From Agrobacterium larrymoorei (GTDB lineage Bacteria > Pseudomonadota > Alphaproteobacteria > Rhizobiales > Rhizobiaceae), in assembly GCF_013322225.1 (NCBI RefSeq), contig NZ_JAAMFB010000044.1:1-64000 (forward strand): a DNA stretch of 64,000 nucleotides. The letters run 5' to 3'. The translations under genes were made by a program, and so were the position numbers. Every line of letters starts with the position of its first letter. Within the stretch, counting starts at the first letter, position 1. The notes beneath the pieces were generated by a model that saw only the letters and a list, made by a program, of their open reading frames with translations, was not told where the DNA came from and did no database searches. Below are positions 8,128-17,481 of this stretch, piece by piece.

Positions 8128-10227
8128 ATGGATGTCTTCGACACTTGCCATGAAATCAACGACCACTTGAACCGAGGGGACGAAGTCGCCGCCAGGAATA
8201 CCCTGATCAAGCTTCTGAGCAATATGAAAGAGAACGGGGAGCCGTACCCGCAGGTCCTGAACCACCTTATCCGGACCACGGGTCTTTATCCCTATATGGA
8301 ACTCGATTCCGGGTCATGGGAGCAGAGATATGTTCATTCTGCCTTCGAGGTGGATGTCGGTGACCGTCGCGCAACCTTGCATCGTGAGCAGTCCCTGGTT
8401 CTAGGCAAGCTTATGCGTGGCACAAATCTTGCGGTGAGCGCACCCACGAGCTTTGGAAAAAGCTTCATCGTCGATGCTTTCATCGCCTTAAATGACCCCG
8501 ATACGGTCGTCATCATCGTGCCGACAATCGCGCTGATGGACGAGACGCGGCGCAGGATTTTCAAGAAGTTTTCCCGAAAATATCGAATTATCACCGCGCC
8601 GGACACCCAGTTGGGTGAAAGGAATATCTTCATTTTTCCGCAAGAGCGGGTGTTCGGCTACCTTAGCAAGATTGAGAAGATCGATCTTCTCGTCATCGAC
8701 GAATTCTACAAGGCCAGCAAGGTCCATGACAAGGACAGGGCGCCTTCGCTGATCAAAGCGATAATCAAGCTCTCAAAGAAATCTGTTCAACGCTACTACC
8801 TTGCGCCGAACATCAAAAAGCTGACGAGCAACGTCTTTACCGACGACATGGAATTCCTTGAGCTGCTCGACTTCAATACGGTTTTCCTTGAAAAGCACGA
8901 GCTTTTTAGAGAGATCGCGGGTGATGAGGATCGGAAGGCGGACAAGCTCGTCGAGCTTATAAAGCCCAGAACTGCAAAGGCTTTGATCTACGCGGGTACC
9001 TACACAGACATCAACCGAGTGGCGAAAATCGTCAAACGGAGCATGGATATCGTCGACAGGCCGCACACAAACCACTTTGCGAAGTGGCTTCGAGAAAATT
9101 ATTTGCAGGACTGGGATTTGGCCGACCTAGTCGAGCGCGGCACAGGCATTCACAACGGCAGCATGCACCGGTGTCTCAGTCAAATCCAGATCAGGTTGTT
9201 TGAAAACGACCGTGGACTCGACAACATCGTTTCGACCTCCTCGATCATCGAGGGCGTCAACACTTCTGCGCAAAATGTCATCATTTGGCGCAGCAAGATC
9301 GGCAGCTCGAAGCTGAAAAACTTTTCCTACAAGAATATCATTGGCCGAGGCGGCCGTATGTTCAAACACTTTGTAGGGAATATTTACCTTCTGGACGAGC
9401 CGCCAAAGGACGAGGACGCGCAGCTAGAAATCGAGTTTCCGGAGCAGATCCTTGGTGATCTTGATGAGCAGCAGGATGGTGATAGGCTCACGCCGGAGCA
9501 GCTGGAACATGTCGTCGAATATCGGCAATCAATGTCGGGCATCATTGGGGAAGATGAGTTCGCTCGATTGCGGCGGGACAACGTCTTGCACGACAGCGAC
9601 TCCGAATTCTTGCTGCGCCTGGCGAGCGACATGCATAACCATCCTGAAGAGTGGAATGGCTTCGCATTTCTGAATTCCGACAACCCTCAGCATTGGGAGC
9701 GGATGCTCTACAAGCTGCTCAATTTCAAGAGTACGGGCTGGGACGGCCGCTTCACAGACATCGTAGTTGCCACAAAAGCGATGTCACAGAACTGGAACTC
9801 GCATCTGTCGCGGATACTCGACCGGCTGGATGACGACGGTATAGGCATCGATCAATTTTTCAAACTCGAACGCACCATCACCTATAAGCTGTCGGCGTTG
9901 GTCAGTGACGCCAACGAGCTATATAAGATCATTATAAATTCGGAGGTGGATGTCTCTCGCTTTGTCGGCAGCCTAAGTCGTGCCTTTCTACCCGGGCCGG
10001 TATACTCGCTTGAAGAATATGGGCTCCCTCGGATGATTTCGAAGAAGATTCATCGAAGCAGGCTCATCGACTTCACGACGGCAAACTTCGGGCTGAACGA
10101 TGCCATCCAGAAATTCCAGGATATCGGGCTGGAACGGATGTTGAAGATTGATTCACTTACGCCCTTCGATAGATATGTGATGAAGTTCTTCTATGATGGG
10201 ATCACACCTATCGAAAACGATGCGTAA
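8128..10227 (+). CDS. hamB: Hachiman helicase HamB (SF2)
   Basis: A 699-residue superfamily 2 helicase from the ATG at 8128, one base after the hamA stop. A longer in-frame reading beginning at 8080 inside hamA is less likely. Walker A is APTSFGKSF near residue 105-113. Motif II is LLVIDEFYKAS (DExx form DEFY) near 190. Motif VI is NIIGRGGRMFKH near 420. The ISTTSIIEGVN-type segment (STSSIIEGVN) matches motif V of Ski2-like helicases. HamB is the sensor of Hachiman: it translocates on DNA and releases HamA nuclease activity. The C-terminal third has no recognised motif, as is usual. It converges with the GHKL gene 62 bases downstream. Confidence 0.87.
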   Translation: MDVFDTCHEINDHLNRGDEVAARNTLIKLLSNMKENGEPYPQVLNHLIRTTGLYPYMELDSGSWEQRYVHSAFEVDVGDRRATLHREQSLVLGKLMRGTNLAVSAPTSFGKSFIVDAFIALNDPDTVVIIVPTIALMDETRRRIFKKFSRKYRIITAPDTQLGERNIFIFPQERVFGYLSKIEKIDLLVIDEFYKASKVHDKDRAPSLIKAIIKLSKKSVQRYYLAPNIKKLTSNVFTDDMEFLELLDFNTVFLEKHELFREIAGDEDRKADKLVELIKPRTAKALIYAGTYTDINRVAKIVKRSMDIVDRPHTNHFAKWLRENYLQDWDLADLVERGTGIHNGSMHRCLSQIQIRLFENDRGLDNIVSTSSIIEGVNTSAQNVIIWRSKIGSSKLKNFSYKNIIGRGGRMFKHFVGNIYLLDEPPKDEDAQLEIEFPEQILGDLDEQQDGDRLTPEQLEHVVEYRQSMSGIIGEDEFARLRRDNVLHDSDSEFLLRLASDMHNHPEEWNGFAFLNSDNPQHWERMLYKLLNFKSTGWDGRFTDIVVATKAMSQNWNSHLSRILDRLDDDGIGIDQFFKLERTITYKLSALVSDANELYKIIINSEVDVSRFVGSLSRAFLPGPVYSLEEYGLPRMISKKIHRSRLIDFTTANFGLNDAIQKFQDIGLERMLKIDSLTPFDRYVMKFFYDGITPIENDA

Positions 10228-10289
10228 TCGTCGGCGTGACGTCCGACTCGCTATCGATCTTCGCCCTGGTTTCGCAGGCTTTTCTGGGC

Positions 10290-12365
10290 CTATTGGGCCG
10301 CAGTCGTGATTTCCTCGTCGACCTCATCAAGCACGTCGTCGATGGCGTCGCTTGTTCGCTCCGCTCCAGGATCTACGTTGGTGATGCCAAGCTTCTTAAA
10401 GAAAATGCTGTTTCGCATCTTCGCATCAGCCAGGAGCTTCGGGTAGGAGATAATTTCAACGTAGGCGTCAGGGTTCGTCAGGTAGCCCACCAGCCCCATT
10501 CCGTCGGGCGTCTTCTCAAAGCGATATCCTCCCAGCTCATCCATGAGCGAGTTGGTCAGATCGGCGACGATATAGCAGTGGAAGGCCGCGTTCTGCATAT
10601 GAGGCGACAAGATGCGCCCCTTCGAGTCCTTCAGAGATGTAGAGGTTTTGAACTTCTTTATGTAGCTGATAACCTGACGGAGCGGGTTGTCATCACCGTC
10701 GTAATTGTCTCTGGCCGGACGTTTAAATTCCACCAACACCACTGTATTCGGCGTCTCCTGCTCCCGCCAGGCAAAGCAGGTGTCATAGAAGAAGGCGACG
10801 TCTGGTCGGTCGAGAGAAGGGTTGTCGGTGTAGCTTTTGAAGGGGCGGTCGGACGAGAAGTGAGCGAAAAACGCCAATCGGTCGTCAATTAGCCAGAGGT
10901 TATGGTCGCCGATTTCCATTGCTGCGGAATCGGTTCTCATTGGAACGATGAGCTTATGTACGGCCTCTTCGAGATGGTGTTTCTCTGTCCCTTCCTGATA
11001 TTCCGAGTATCGGTCAAGGATATCTATCACCGCCTTGCGAAGCAGGACATATTCAGCAAGGACCCCGCGCTGCTGTTCCTGCACGAATTTTTGGTACTCA
11101 GTCACCCGAGCCTCAAGCTCTTTTTTTAAAGCAGATCCAGGCTTGGATGCTTCTTCAAGCTTGTTGTGCTCCTGGTTCATTCGCCGGTAGCGGTGGCGGC
11201 ACATCTCGACATAGACGGCTTCTCGGGAAGTAACGCCAGGTGCGAGCTTCGTGATAAATGCTTCCATCTCGCTTTGAAGATAAAGGAACTGAGGGTACTC
11301 AGCGATAACTTGCTGAACTAGGCGGCGCTTCTTCTCACGCTGCTGCGACACATAGGAACTTAGATAGGACATGACGGACGCTTGTAGCGCCCGGCGGATT
11401 TCACGGCTCTCGCTCGCGTCAAAGCTGAAGCCGGTTCGCTCCTGGTTGACGTGCCGATCTAGATGAGAGCCCGACACGCAGCCAATATAGACGTCGCCGC
11501 CATCAAGAGCCTTAAGGCCAATCTGGTCGTCAATAACCGTTTCCTCGACGGCGCGGTCATTTGCGGAGAGGAACAGCCAGTTATATGCCTTCTTGTTTAC
11601 GTCAGGTCGTATCGCCTTCGCTGCGCGGATGTGGCGGATTGTAAGGTCGAACTTCTCGTCGTCTGAGAGCGTGACAGAAACTGTTTCCTCCGACGTATTC
11701 TGAATAAGGTCCTTGAAGGCTTCCCTTAGATCGATGCTCTCTAAGCCGTCTTGCATCATGATGGAGGGAGCTGCATTGGCCGCGAAGAGTTGCATGAAGT
11801 GCCCGATGACGCGTTGGCGCAGCGTCGCTGCCTCCACTGGGCACTTTGAGCCGTACAGCGTATCAAAGACCTTCAGAGAGACGCGGGTACCTGGACCAGT
11901 AGGCGAAGGCTTCGCGTCAGGCTTCCAACGAACTTGCTCATCGTCGCTCAAAACGAAATCAAATGAACGAACGGCCGCGTCTCCTTGAGCATCTTGATAT
12001 GTGCTGTCTACGCGGATTTCCTTGAATACCTTCAGCCAGCCAAGGCGGCCCACACCTTTGCCACCACGGTCAAACTTGTGCTGAGAGTCTGGTTTCAAAA
12101 ACGAATTGTAGTTGTCATCATCTAAGCCGATGCCGTTGTCTGTGACCACAAACCCAACCACTGGCGACGCCGCTTCTTTGGGGTCGTGGCGAAGAACTTC
12201 AATTACTATCTTGCCTTGCACGCGAGCGTTAGCTTTGTGACGATCATCTATGGCATGCAGTCCGTTTGAAACTGCTTCGAAAACAGGCATAAGAGCTGAC
12301 GTCGCCGAGGGCTTGAGTGGCAAGCGCCTCACGCGGCCGATGAGATCGGTATTAAGTGTAGGCAT
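10290..12365 (-). CDS. GHKL (Hsp90/MutL-type) ATPase with C-terminal PD-(D/E)XK-like domain
   Basis: A 691-residue protein. The N-terminus has the Bergerat ATP-binding fold: N-box EAVSNGLHAIDD with Glu30 and Asn34, G1 box VTDNGIGLDD near 75, and G2 box GGKGVGRLGW near 100. A middle region rich in charged helices (about 370-470) follows. At about 535-570, RPDVAFF and later VVLVEFKRP give an acidic residue then E-x-K, a PD-(D/E)XK-like signature. This resembles MORC/Hsp90-like ATPases coupled to nucleases in prokaryotic conflict systems. It stands alone, transcribed toward hamB. A DNA-clamping ATPase that licenses a nuclease is my inference. I do not recognise a named defence family. Confidence 0.65.
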   Translation of the reverse strand: MPTLNTDLIGRVRRLPLKPSATSALMPVFEAVSNGLHAIDDRHKANARVQGKIVIEVLRHDPKEAASPVVGFVVTDNGIGLDDDNYNSFLKPDSQHKFDRGGKGVGRLGWLKVFKEIRVDSTYQDAQGDAAVRSFDFVLSDDEQVRWKPDAKPSPTGPGTRVSLKVFDTLYGSKCPVEAATLRQRVIGHFMQLFAANAAPSIMMQDGLESIDLREAFKDLIQNTSEETVSVTLSDDEKFDLTIRHIRAAKAIRPDVNKKAYNWLFLSANDRAVEETVIDDQIGLKALDGGDVYIGCVSGSHLDRHVNQERTGFSFDASESREIRRALQASVMSYLSSYVSQQREKKRRLVQQVIAEYPQFLYLQSEMEAFITKLAPGVTSREAVYVEMCRHRYRRMNQEHNKLEEASKPGSALKKELEARVTEYQKFVQEQQRGVLAEYVLLRKAVIDILDRYSEYQEGTEKHHLEEAVHKLIVPMRTDSAAMEIGDHNLWLIDDRLAFFAHFSSDRPFKSYTDNPSLDRPDVAFFYDTCFAWREQETPNTVVLVEFKRPARDNYDGDDNPLRQVISYIKKFKTSTSLKDSKGRILSPHMQNAAFHCYIVADLTNSLMDELGGYRFEKTPDGMGLVGYLTNPDAYVEIISYPKLLADAKMRNSIFFKKLGITNVDPGAERTSDAIDDVLDEVDEEITTAAQ

Positions 12366-12608
12366 CAGCGCTCCCGTATGGCAAACAAAGCCATGATCTG
12401 CGATACAGTCGGTGGTAGAATATCGCGTTTGCCGCGTCTAGGTAGTTCGTTTGATCGTTCGCACGATTCACACCTAAAAAATAATCAAAATCCTTCTCCT
12501 AAACCGCGATGAAATTTGCTCTGAATATCGATCAGCTCGGCTGGAACCGTCTTGCCAATGTTGCAGAGCTGATCAATACTCGCCTTATACTTGTCGAGGG
12601 GATGCGGC

Positions 12609-13447
12609 ATGCGTAGTTTTTTCTTTCCATATTTCTCGTCATCATCGGACCGATCAGTGCGCTTGCCTGGGGGCAGGAGGGCCATTCGATCGTCGCCGAA
12701 ATCGCCCAGCGGAGACTGTCACCACAGGCCGCCACGATGGTCTCGACCCTGCTTGGGCCTGGCGTATCGCTGGGGTCAATCGCGAGCTGGGCTGACGATG
12801 CCCGCGACGCCAGACCGACTACCTATAACTGGCACTTCGTTTCCATTCCGATCGGCCGGGCGACCTATGATCCGACGATCGACTGCAAGCCTGATGCCGC
12901 AAAAGTCGACTGCGTTGTGGCCGAGGTTGAAAGGGCACGCAAGGAGATGAACTGCGCGACCGACCAAGCGGCCCGTGCGGAGGCCCTCAAGTTCCTCGTT
13001 CACTTCGTGGGCGATCTCCATCAGCCTTTTCATACAGTCCTGGAAGAGATCGGCATGAACAACCACTCGGTAACAACGAGGATCGGGGGTGAGACCTGCG
13101 GGAAGAGCTGCGCGTTCTACCAATTGAAATCCACCGACGAGAACCTTCACACCGTTTGGGACAGTAGCCTAATCAAGAAGGAAGTTTATGGGTGGGGCGC
13201 ATATGTCGATCGCTTGGAAAGCGGCTGGCTGGAAACGGCGAACGTAGTGACCGTTCAGGCTGGTGATCCGGCCTCGTGGGCAGTCGAAACCCACGTTGTT
13301 GCGATGAAAGTCTATGCCGACACCCCTACCGACAACTTCCTTGATGATGCCTACTTCGACAAAGAGATTGGGGTCGTTGATCAGCAGCTCGGCCGCGCTG
13401 GGCTTCGCCTCGCGAAGCTGCTGAGCGATCCTGTTTCCTGCCAGTAG
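12609..13447 (+). pseudogene. Secreted S1/P1-type nuclease, frameshifted in its signal peptide
   Basis: Zinc-dependent S1/P1 single-strand nuclease family. The mature part is complete: WGQEGHSIVAEIA carries the N-terminal Trp and His ligands, then SWADDARD, NWHFVSIP, FVGDLHQPFH and NLHTVWDSSL, so all zinc-ligand motifs are present. In the same frame, the codons upstream of Trp encode a hydrophobic signal-like stretch (FFLSIFLVIIGPISALA). That frame hits TAG at 12614 and has no ATG, GTG or TTG after it. The plausible start ATG at 12609 (MRS) is in another frame and would join if the run of six T at 12617-12622 were seven. So a one-base deletion, a sequencing error or slippage breaks the 5' end. 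A start at ATG 12737 would lack the signal and the Trp/His ligands. It heads a three-gene cassette. Confidence 0.72.
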
Positions 13448-13471
13448 AGTCGATCAAGGGGGATGCGGTCG

Positions 13472-15331
13472 ATGGCGAAACGAACCACACCGGGCAAGCT
13501 GAGTAAGGAAACAAGGATACGCCTATACGCGACCCGGCGCACGCTGCCGCTTTCGGTCCAAAGTGACGTTGGCCTGCGTTTCAACGTGAACGTCTATTTC
13601 AAGGACCCGCTCGTCGCCAAGAACAATCCGGGTGCGGATATCGACAAGGATTTCGAAGTACCTTGGGAGCCGGGCATCACACACGGGCCGACCAGTGCCA
13701 GGTTCGCGGTTGTCGACTACGACTCCAGCTCCGGGACGCTTGAGGAACCTGCGCAGTGGGACGAAACGACCAATGCTTTCCTTGGTCCAAAAGGTGTTGA
13801 TCTGAATACTGCCAGGGGAAGGAGCTTGGCTCAGTTCCGGCAGGTCAGCGTCTGGGCGACTGTGCAGCATACCTTGGATTTTTTCGAGGGCGGTCGAGGC
13901 CTTGGAAGACGGATCGAATGGGGCTTTGAAGGCAATCGACTGCTCCTGGTCCCGACAGCCGGATATGGTGAGAATGCCTATTACGACCGTATGAGCAAAT
14001 CCCTGCAGTTCTATTGGTTCGTGGCAGACGCTGGCAGGGTGAACACATGCGAATCCAGCGACATCGTGAACCACGAATTCGGACATGCTGTGCTGGATGG
14101 GCTGCGACCATACTATTTCGAGAGCATCCTCACCGAGACAGGTGCCTTCCATGAATTCATGGGCGATCTTACGGCACTGTTGATGGCCTTTCGAAACAAT
14201 GTTTTCCGCAAAAAGATCGTCGAACAGAGTAAGGGTGATCTCGCGGACGCGAGCCTCTTGGCCTCATTGGCCCAGCAATTCGGGGAGGCGGTAACCGCTC
14301 AACCCTATCTCCGTACTGCGCTTAATCAGATGAAAATGTCAGACGCGGCGACCGCCAACTCTCACACCATGTCGCAGGTCTTGACGGGTGCGGTCTTCGA
14401 CGTGATGATCTCCCTGCTGAATATAAGAAAAGCCCGAGAGTTAGATCGGCAGGCGGCCAATCCGGCGTACAAGCTTGCCTCGCTCGAACGCTTGTTCTGG
14501 TACACCATCGATCACATGCAGATGTGCGCTATCCAGCCACTGGACTTCTTACCGCCATGTGATGTGACCTTCCGTGACTATGCTCTGGCAGTGCTCCGCG
14601 CCGAAAAAATCACGAACCCGATCGATCCAGACGGGTTTCGGAAGGCAATCTTCGAGGCGTTCCTTCACAGGGAGATACTGACGGAGGGGGATCGAAGCGT
14701 CCTTGATCCAACACCGGTCTTTACGCGCCCCGGATTGGCGGTATTCCACAGCATCGACGATATCTCCGCGTCGCGGGGCAGCGCCTATCGCTTCCTTGAT
14801 GACAATCGCCGCGAGCTATTGATACCCCCGACGGTCGATCTCAAGGTCGCTGATATCGCGCGGGCTCGCAAACTCACGACAGAGGGGCGGCAACAGTCTG
14901 ACCAGATCGTCCTGCAGTACATCTGGAAGGAAGAGATTTCCCTGAATGGTGCCCAGTTTGGGAAATTCGATGGAGAGCGCACTGCTATGTTGTGTGGCGG
15001 GACGATCGTACTCGACCAAAACGGCAACCTCATCCATTGGTCACGCAAGCCAGGGACAGAGGTGCTGGGAACGGATGACGCCCGGAAGAATGAGAGGGCT
15101 GACGGCTTGGCCCGTCGCTCAAAGTTCCTGGAAGACCTGGCCAAGCGAATCAAGCTTGGCATGATCGGGGACACGCAGTTCAGTCCGCTCGGCGTTCTTG
15201 CTCGCGCCATTCCACCTTATGAAGCTGGCCGTCAGGATGGTCTTCTGACCTTCGGCATGTCTCCGCATTTCAATCTCAACCACGACGATGACCAGGAAGT
15301 TGGAGGACGCCAGTGGCAGATCAGCTCCTGA
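13472..15331 (+). CDS. Gluzincin-type zinc metalloprotease
   Basis: About 619 residues from ATG 13472, preferred over 13463 because AAGGGG at 13456 gives normal spacing. The zinc motif HEFGH (HExxH) lies near residues 201-205 within SSDIVNHEFGHAVLDGL. A downstream EFMGD, about 27 residues later, supplies the third ligand, as in thermolysin-like gluzincins (M4/M36 style). The N-terminal 130 residues lack a signal peptide. The C-terminal 200 residues have no recognised domain, though LDQNGNLIHWSRKPG resembles a strand repeat. It follows the S1/P1 gene by 24 bases and overlaps the MBL gene by 19 bases, so the three are probably one operon. The cleavage target is unknown. Confidence 0.75.
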   Translation: MAKRTTPGKLSKETRIRLYATRRTLPLSVQSDVGLRFNVNVYFKDPLVAKNNPGADIDKDFEVPWEPGITHGPTSARFAVVDYDSSSGTLEEPAQWDETTNAFLGPKGVDLNTARGRSLAQFRQVSVWATVQHTLDFFEGGRGLGRRIEWGFEGNRLLLVPTAGYGENAYYDRMSKSLQFYWFVADAGRVNTCESSDIVNHEFGHAVLDGLRPYYFESILTETGAFHEFMGDLTALLMAFRNNVFRKKIVEQSKGDLADASLLASLAQQFGEAVTAQPYLRTALNQMKMSDAATANSHTMSQVLTGAVFDVMISLLNIRKARELDRQAANPAYKLASLERLFWYTIDHMQMCAIQPLDFLPPCDVTFRDYALAVLRAEKITNPIDPDGFRKAIFEAFLHREILTEGDRSVLDPTPVFTRPGLAVFHSIDDISASRGSAYRFLDDNRRELLIPPTVDLKVADIARARKLTTEGRQQSDQIVLQYIWKEEISLNGAQFGKFDGERTAMLCGGTIVLDQNGNLIHWSRKPGTEVLGTDDARKNERADGLARRSKFLEDLAKRIKLGMIGDTQFSPLGVLARAIPPYEAGRQDGLLTFGMSPHFNLNHDDDQEVGGRQWQISS

Positions 15332-16644
15332 TCCGGATGTTTTACGTCGGCCTTGGCGACTTCATCTACTGCCGCATTCCCGGAGCCCATGAAAATGGGG
15401 GCGACTTCCACATTGTCATCGACTGCGGAACGTTGAGCGGCGAGGGGTACCTGCGGGATGCGGTTCCCCTCTTGAAAAAGGAGTTGCCGGAAGAAAATGG
15501 CAAAAAGCGCCTCGATCTTCTCATCGTAACGCACAAGCACAAAGACCATATGGCTGGCTTCGGGCTGCCCTTATGGGACGACGTGGCAATCAAGGCCATG
15601 TGGATGAGCGCGGCGATGAAGCCCGGGAACCCCCAGGCAAAACGCGCCAGCAAGCTCCACGAACTGGCCGGACAGGCATTGACGCAAGCCGTAACGCTCA
15701 ATCTCGGTCCAGAATTCGACGCGCTTTTCGGTGCCTATGCAGCCGACAACGATACGGCCGTTCAAAATCTGACGAAGAACCTTCCGAACTCGAATGGGAT
15801 CGAGCCCGTCTATGTCCATGCAGGTCAGTCGACCGGCGGAGATCTCAAACTACCGATAGCTGGCGCGACTTTCCACATCCTGGGTCCGGAAGAGGATATC
15901 GACCATTGGTATCTCGGAAAGCCGGAGGATTCCTCGATCAGCAAGCTAGTTCAACTCGCCGATGACGGTGAGGTAGAGCGCTTCATATCTGTGCCGCGCG
16001 GGTCGGAGGCATTGCCTAGAAATGTGGCTCCCATCGATTTCCGCAACCTTCAGAGCAGGATGCTGTCGAGTGCTTTAGCCTTCTCTGAGGGCGATGGGGC
16101 ACTTGTGAACAACACCAGCGTCGTCTTGCTCATCGAATGGAACGGCAAACGACTGCTTTTCGTCGGGGATGCTGAATGGCAGCCGAAGTTCAAGGAAGGC
16201 AAGGGCAACAGCTCCTGGAACACGATTTGGAATCGACACAGGGCGCTTCTCGATAAACCGGTCGATTTCTTGAAAGTCGGGCATCACGGCAGCATTAACG
16301 CGACGCCGTGGGGCGAGGGGATCGACCGAGCGCCTGGCACTTCCTATGAACCGGTCGACATACTGAACGCGATATTGCCTCCGGGATCCAAGGCACAGGC
16401 TGCAGCTTCGACGGAGCGAGGTCGGTATAAGACGATTCCAGAGGCCAAGCTTCTCGTAGACCTTGGCGGACGCATCGGCAATTCGAAGAAGTATGCTCCA
16501 GCTTTCAAGGCGGCCGATATTAAGCCAGAGACCATCAAGCTTTACAAAGAGTACGAGGTGCTGTCTTTCTCGTCGCCACAGCCGCCTCGGACTGATTTCG
16601 AGAAGTTGGCCGCGCACGCTCCCTGGGTGGACATAATGATCTGA
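15313..16644 (+). CDS. ComEC-like metallo-beta-lactamase-fold hydrolase
   Basis: A 443-residue soluble MBL-fold protein starting at GTG 15313, with GGAGG six bases upstream inside the protease gene. The HxHxDH metal site HKHKDH is at residues 74-79. A later LLFVGDAEW supplies the bridging Asp, and KVGHHGSINATPW the final His pair, as in the MBL domain of ComEC and related nucleic-acid hydrolases. There are no membrane segments. The overlap with the metalloprotease gene implies coupled translation. MBL-fold proteins next to proteases occur in predicted conflict operons, but I do not know this exact trio with an S1/P1 nuclease. The substrate (nucleic acid or nucleotide) is inferred. Confidence 0.8.
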   Translation: MADQLLIRMFYVGLGDFIYCRIPGAHENGGDFHIVIDCGTLSGEGYLRDAVPLLKKELPEENGKKRLDLLIVTHKHKDHMAGFGLPLWDDVAIKAMWMSAAMKPGNPQAKRASKLHELAGQALTQAVTLNLGPEFDALFGAYAADNDTAVQNLTKNLPNSNGIEPVYVHAGQSTGGDLKLPIAGATFHILGPEEDIDHWYLGKPEDSSISKLVQLADDGEVERFISVPRGSEALPRNVAPIDFRNLQSRMLSSALAFSEGDGALVNNTSVVLLIEWNGKRLLFVGDAEWQPKFKEGKGNSSWNTIWNRHRALLDKPVDFLKVGHHGSINATPWGEGIDRAPGTSYEPVDILNAILPPGSKAQAAASTERGRYKTIPEAKLLVDLGGRIGNSKKYAPAFKAADIKPETIKLYKEYEVLSFSSPQPPRTDFEKLAAHAPWVDIMI

Positions 16645-16885
16645 GGTAGAATGGAAAGAGGCTTTGTAAATTACATTGTTCTAGAGCTTTAATCAGTCAA
16701 TCGGCAGGCTACAGACGAAACAGCAACTTGTGAAAAATGTAGTCGACTTGCGGCTCTTCGACCAGAGTGACGCTATACCGCCGATCTGACAATTTTTATG
16801 CGGATATCCAGGATTTGCCGGGATTGTTTCCCGTTAAAGCTTGAGCACATATCAGCACGATTGCTCTGATGGTGAACCTAGATCC

Positions 16886-17473
16886 TTACGGGCTGCTCCA
16901 AAAGCTGAGTTTGATATTATACGTTTGATGTAGATAGGCCTGCACCGAACCGAGGATTGGCAAATGGTCAGGGGCAGTCCTAGCCTTGGAATAGCCCGGC
17001 TGAACAAGGGTCATACTAAACCGCGTTACGAGGTCTCTGCGGTGCGTCAACCAGTCATCCAGAATTGGGCGATCGCCACTGATGAATCGAGTTTGTTGGC
17101 AAGACTTCTGCCTGTTCTCCTCCTGTCGGCGAAGCCTCTGCAGGAACTTACTCCGCGGGTCAGCCCATCGAACGGCCTTCATTGCCTGTCCGCAGATCTC
17201 GTAGAGATCGTCAACGCGAGCGCCTGGTTTATCCTTCGACGAGAACTTGCAATGATAAAGCTCGACATCGAGGAACCGTCCTTGCCTACGAATGGCAACG
17301 ATGTCCGCCACCTCGCCGGAAGCGTCACAATCGAAAATCACGTTATAAGCCGGCTCCGCCGCGAGCAGCCTGGCTATCGTCGCATGCTGAATCGTCCCCG
17401 ACTTTCGTAACGGGCCTTGCGACTCTTGCGTGATATCGACGCCCTCCCATGAAAACGCTTCCATCGTCGTCAC
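16886..17473 (-). pseudogene. C-terminal fragment of a nuclease/helicase-type protein, truncated beside a Tn3 miniature element
   Basis: A 195-codon reading frame whose first codon lies 9 bases from the end of the miniature element at 17482-17997, so the upstream part appears lost. The visible segment VIFDCDASGEVADIVAI followed by LDVELYHCKFS has an Asp then E-x-x-x-x-K pattern. It resembles the restriction-like C-terminal domain found on DEAD-box helicases of defence islands. A final YLHQTYNIKLSFWSSP ends the chain. No ribosome binding site precedes the apparent start. Nothing that continues the frame is found on the far side of the element, so insertion was probably accompanied by deletion. 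The helicase identity is an inference from the C-terminal domain only. Confidence 0.5.
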
Positions 17474-17481
17474 ATCGAAAA

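Noticed and set aside
10236-10892. 218-codon plus-strand frame after hamB
   Set aside because: It is complementary to the conserved 3' end of the GHKL gene and has no ribosome binding site.
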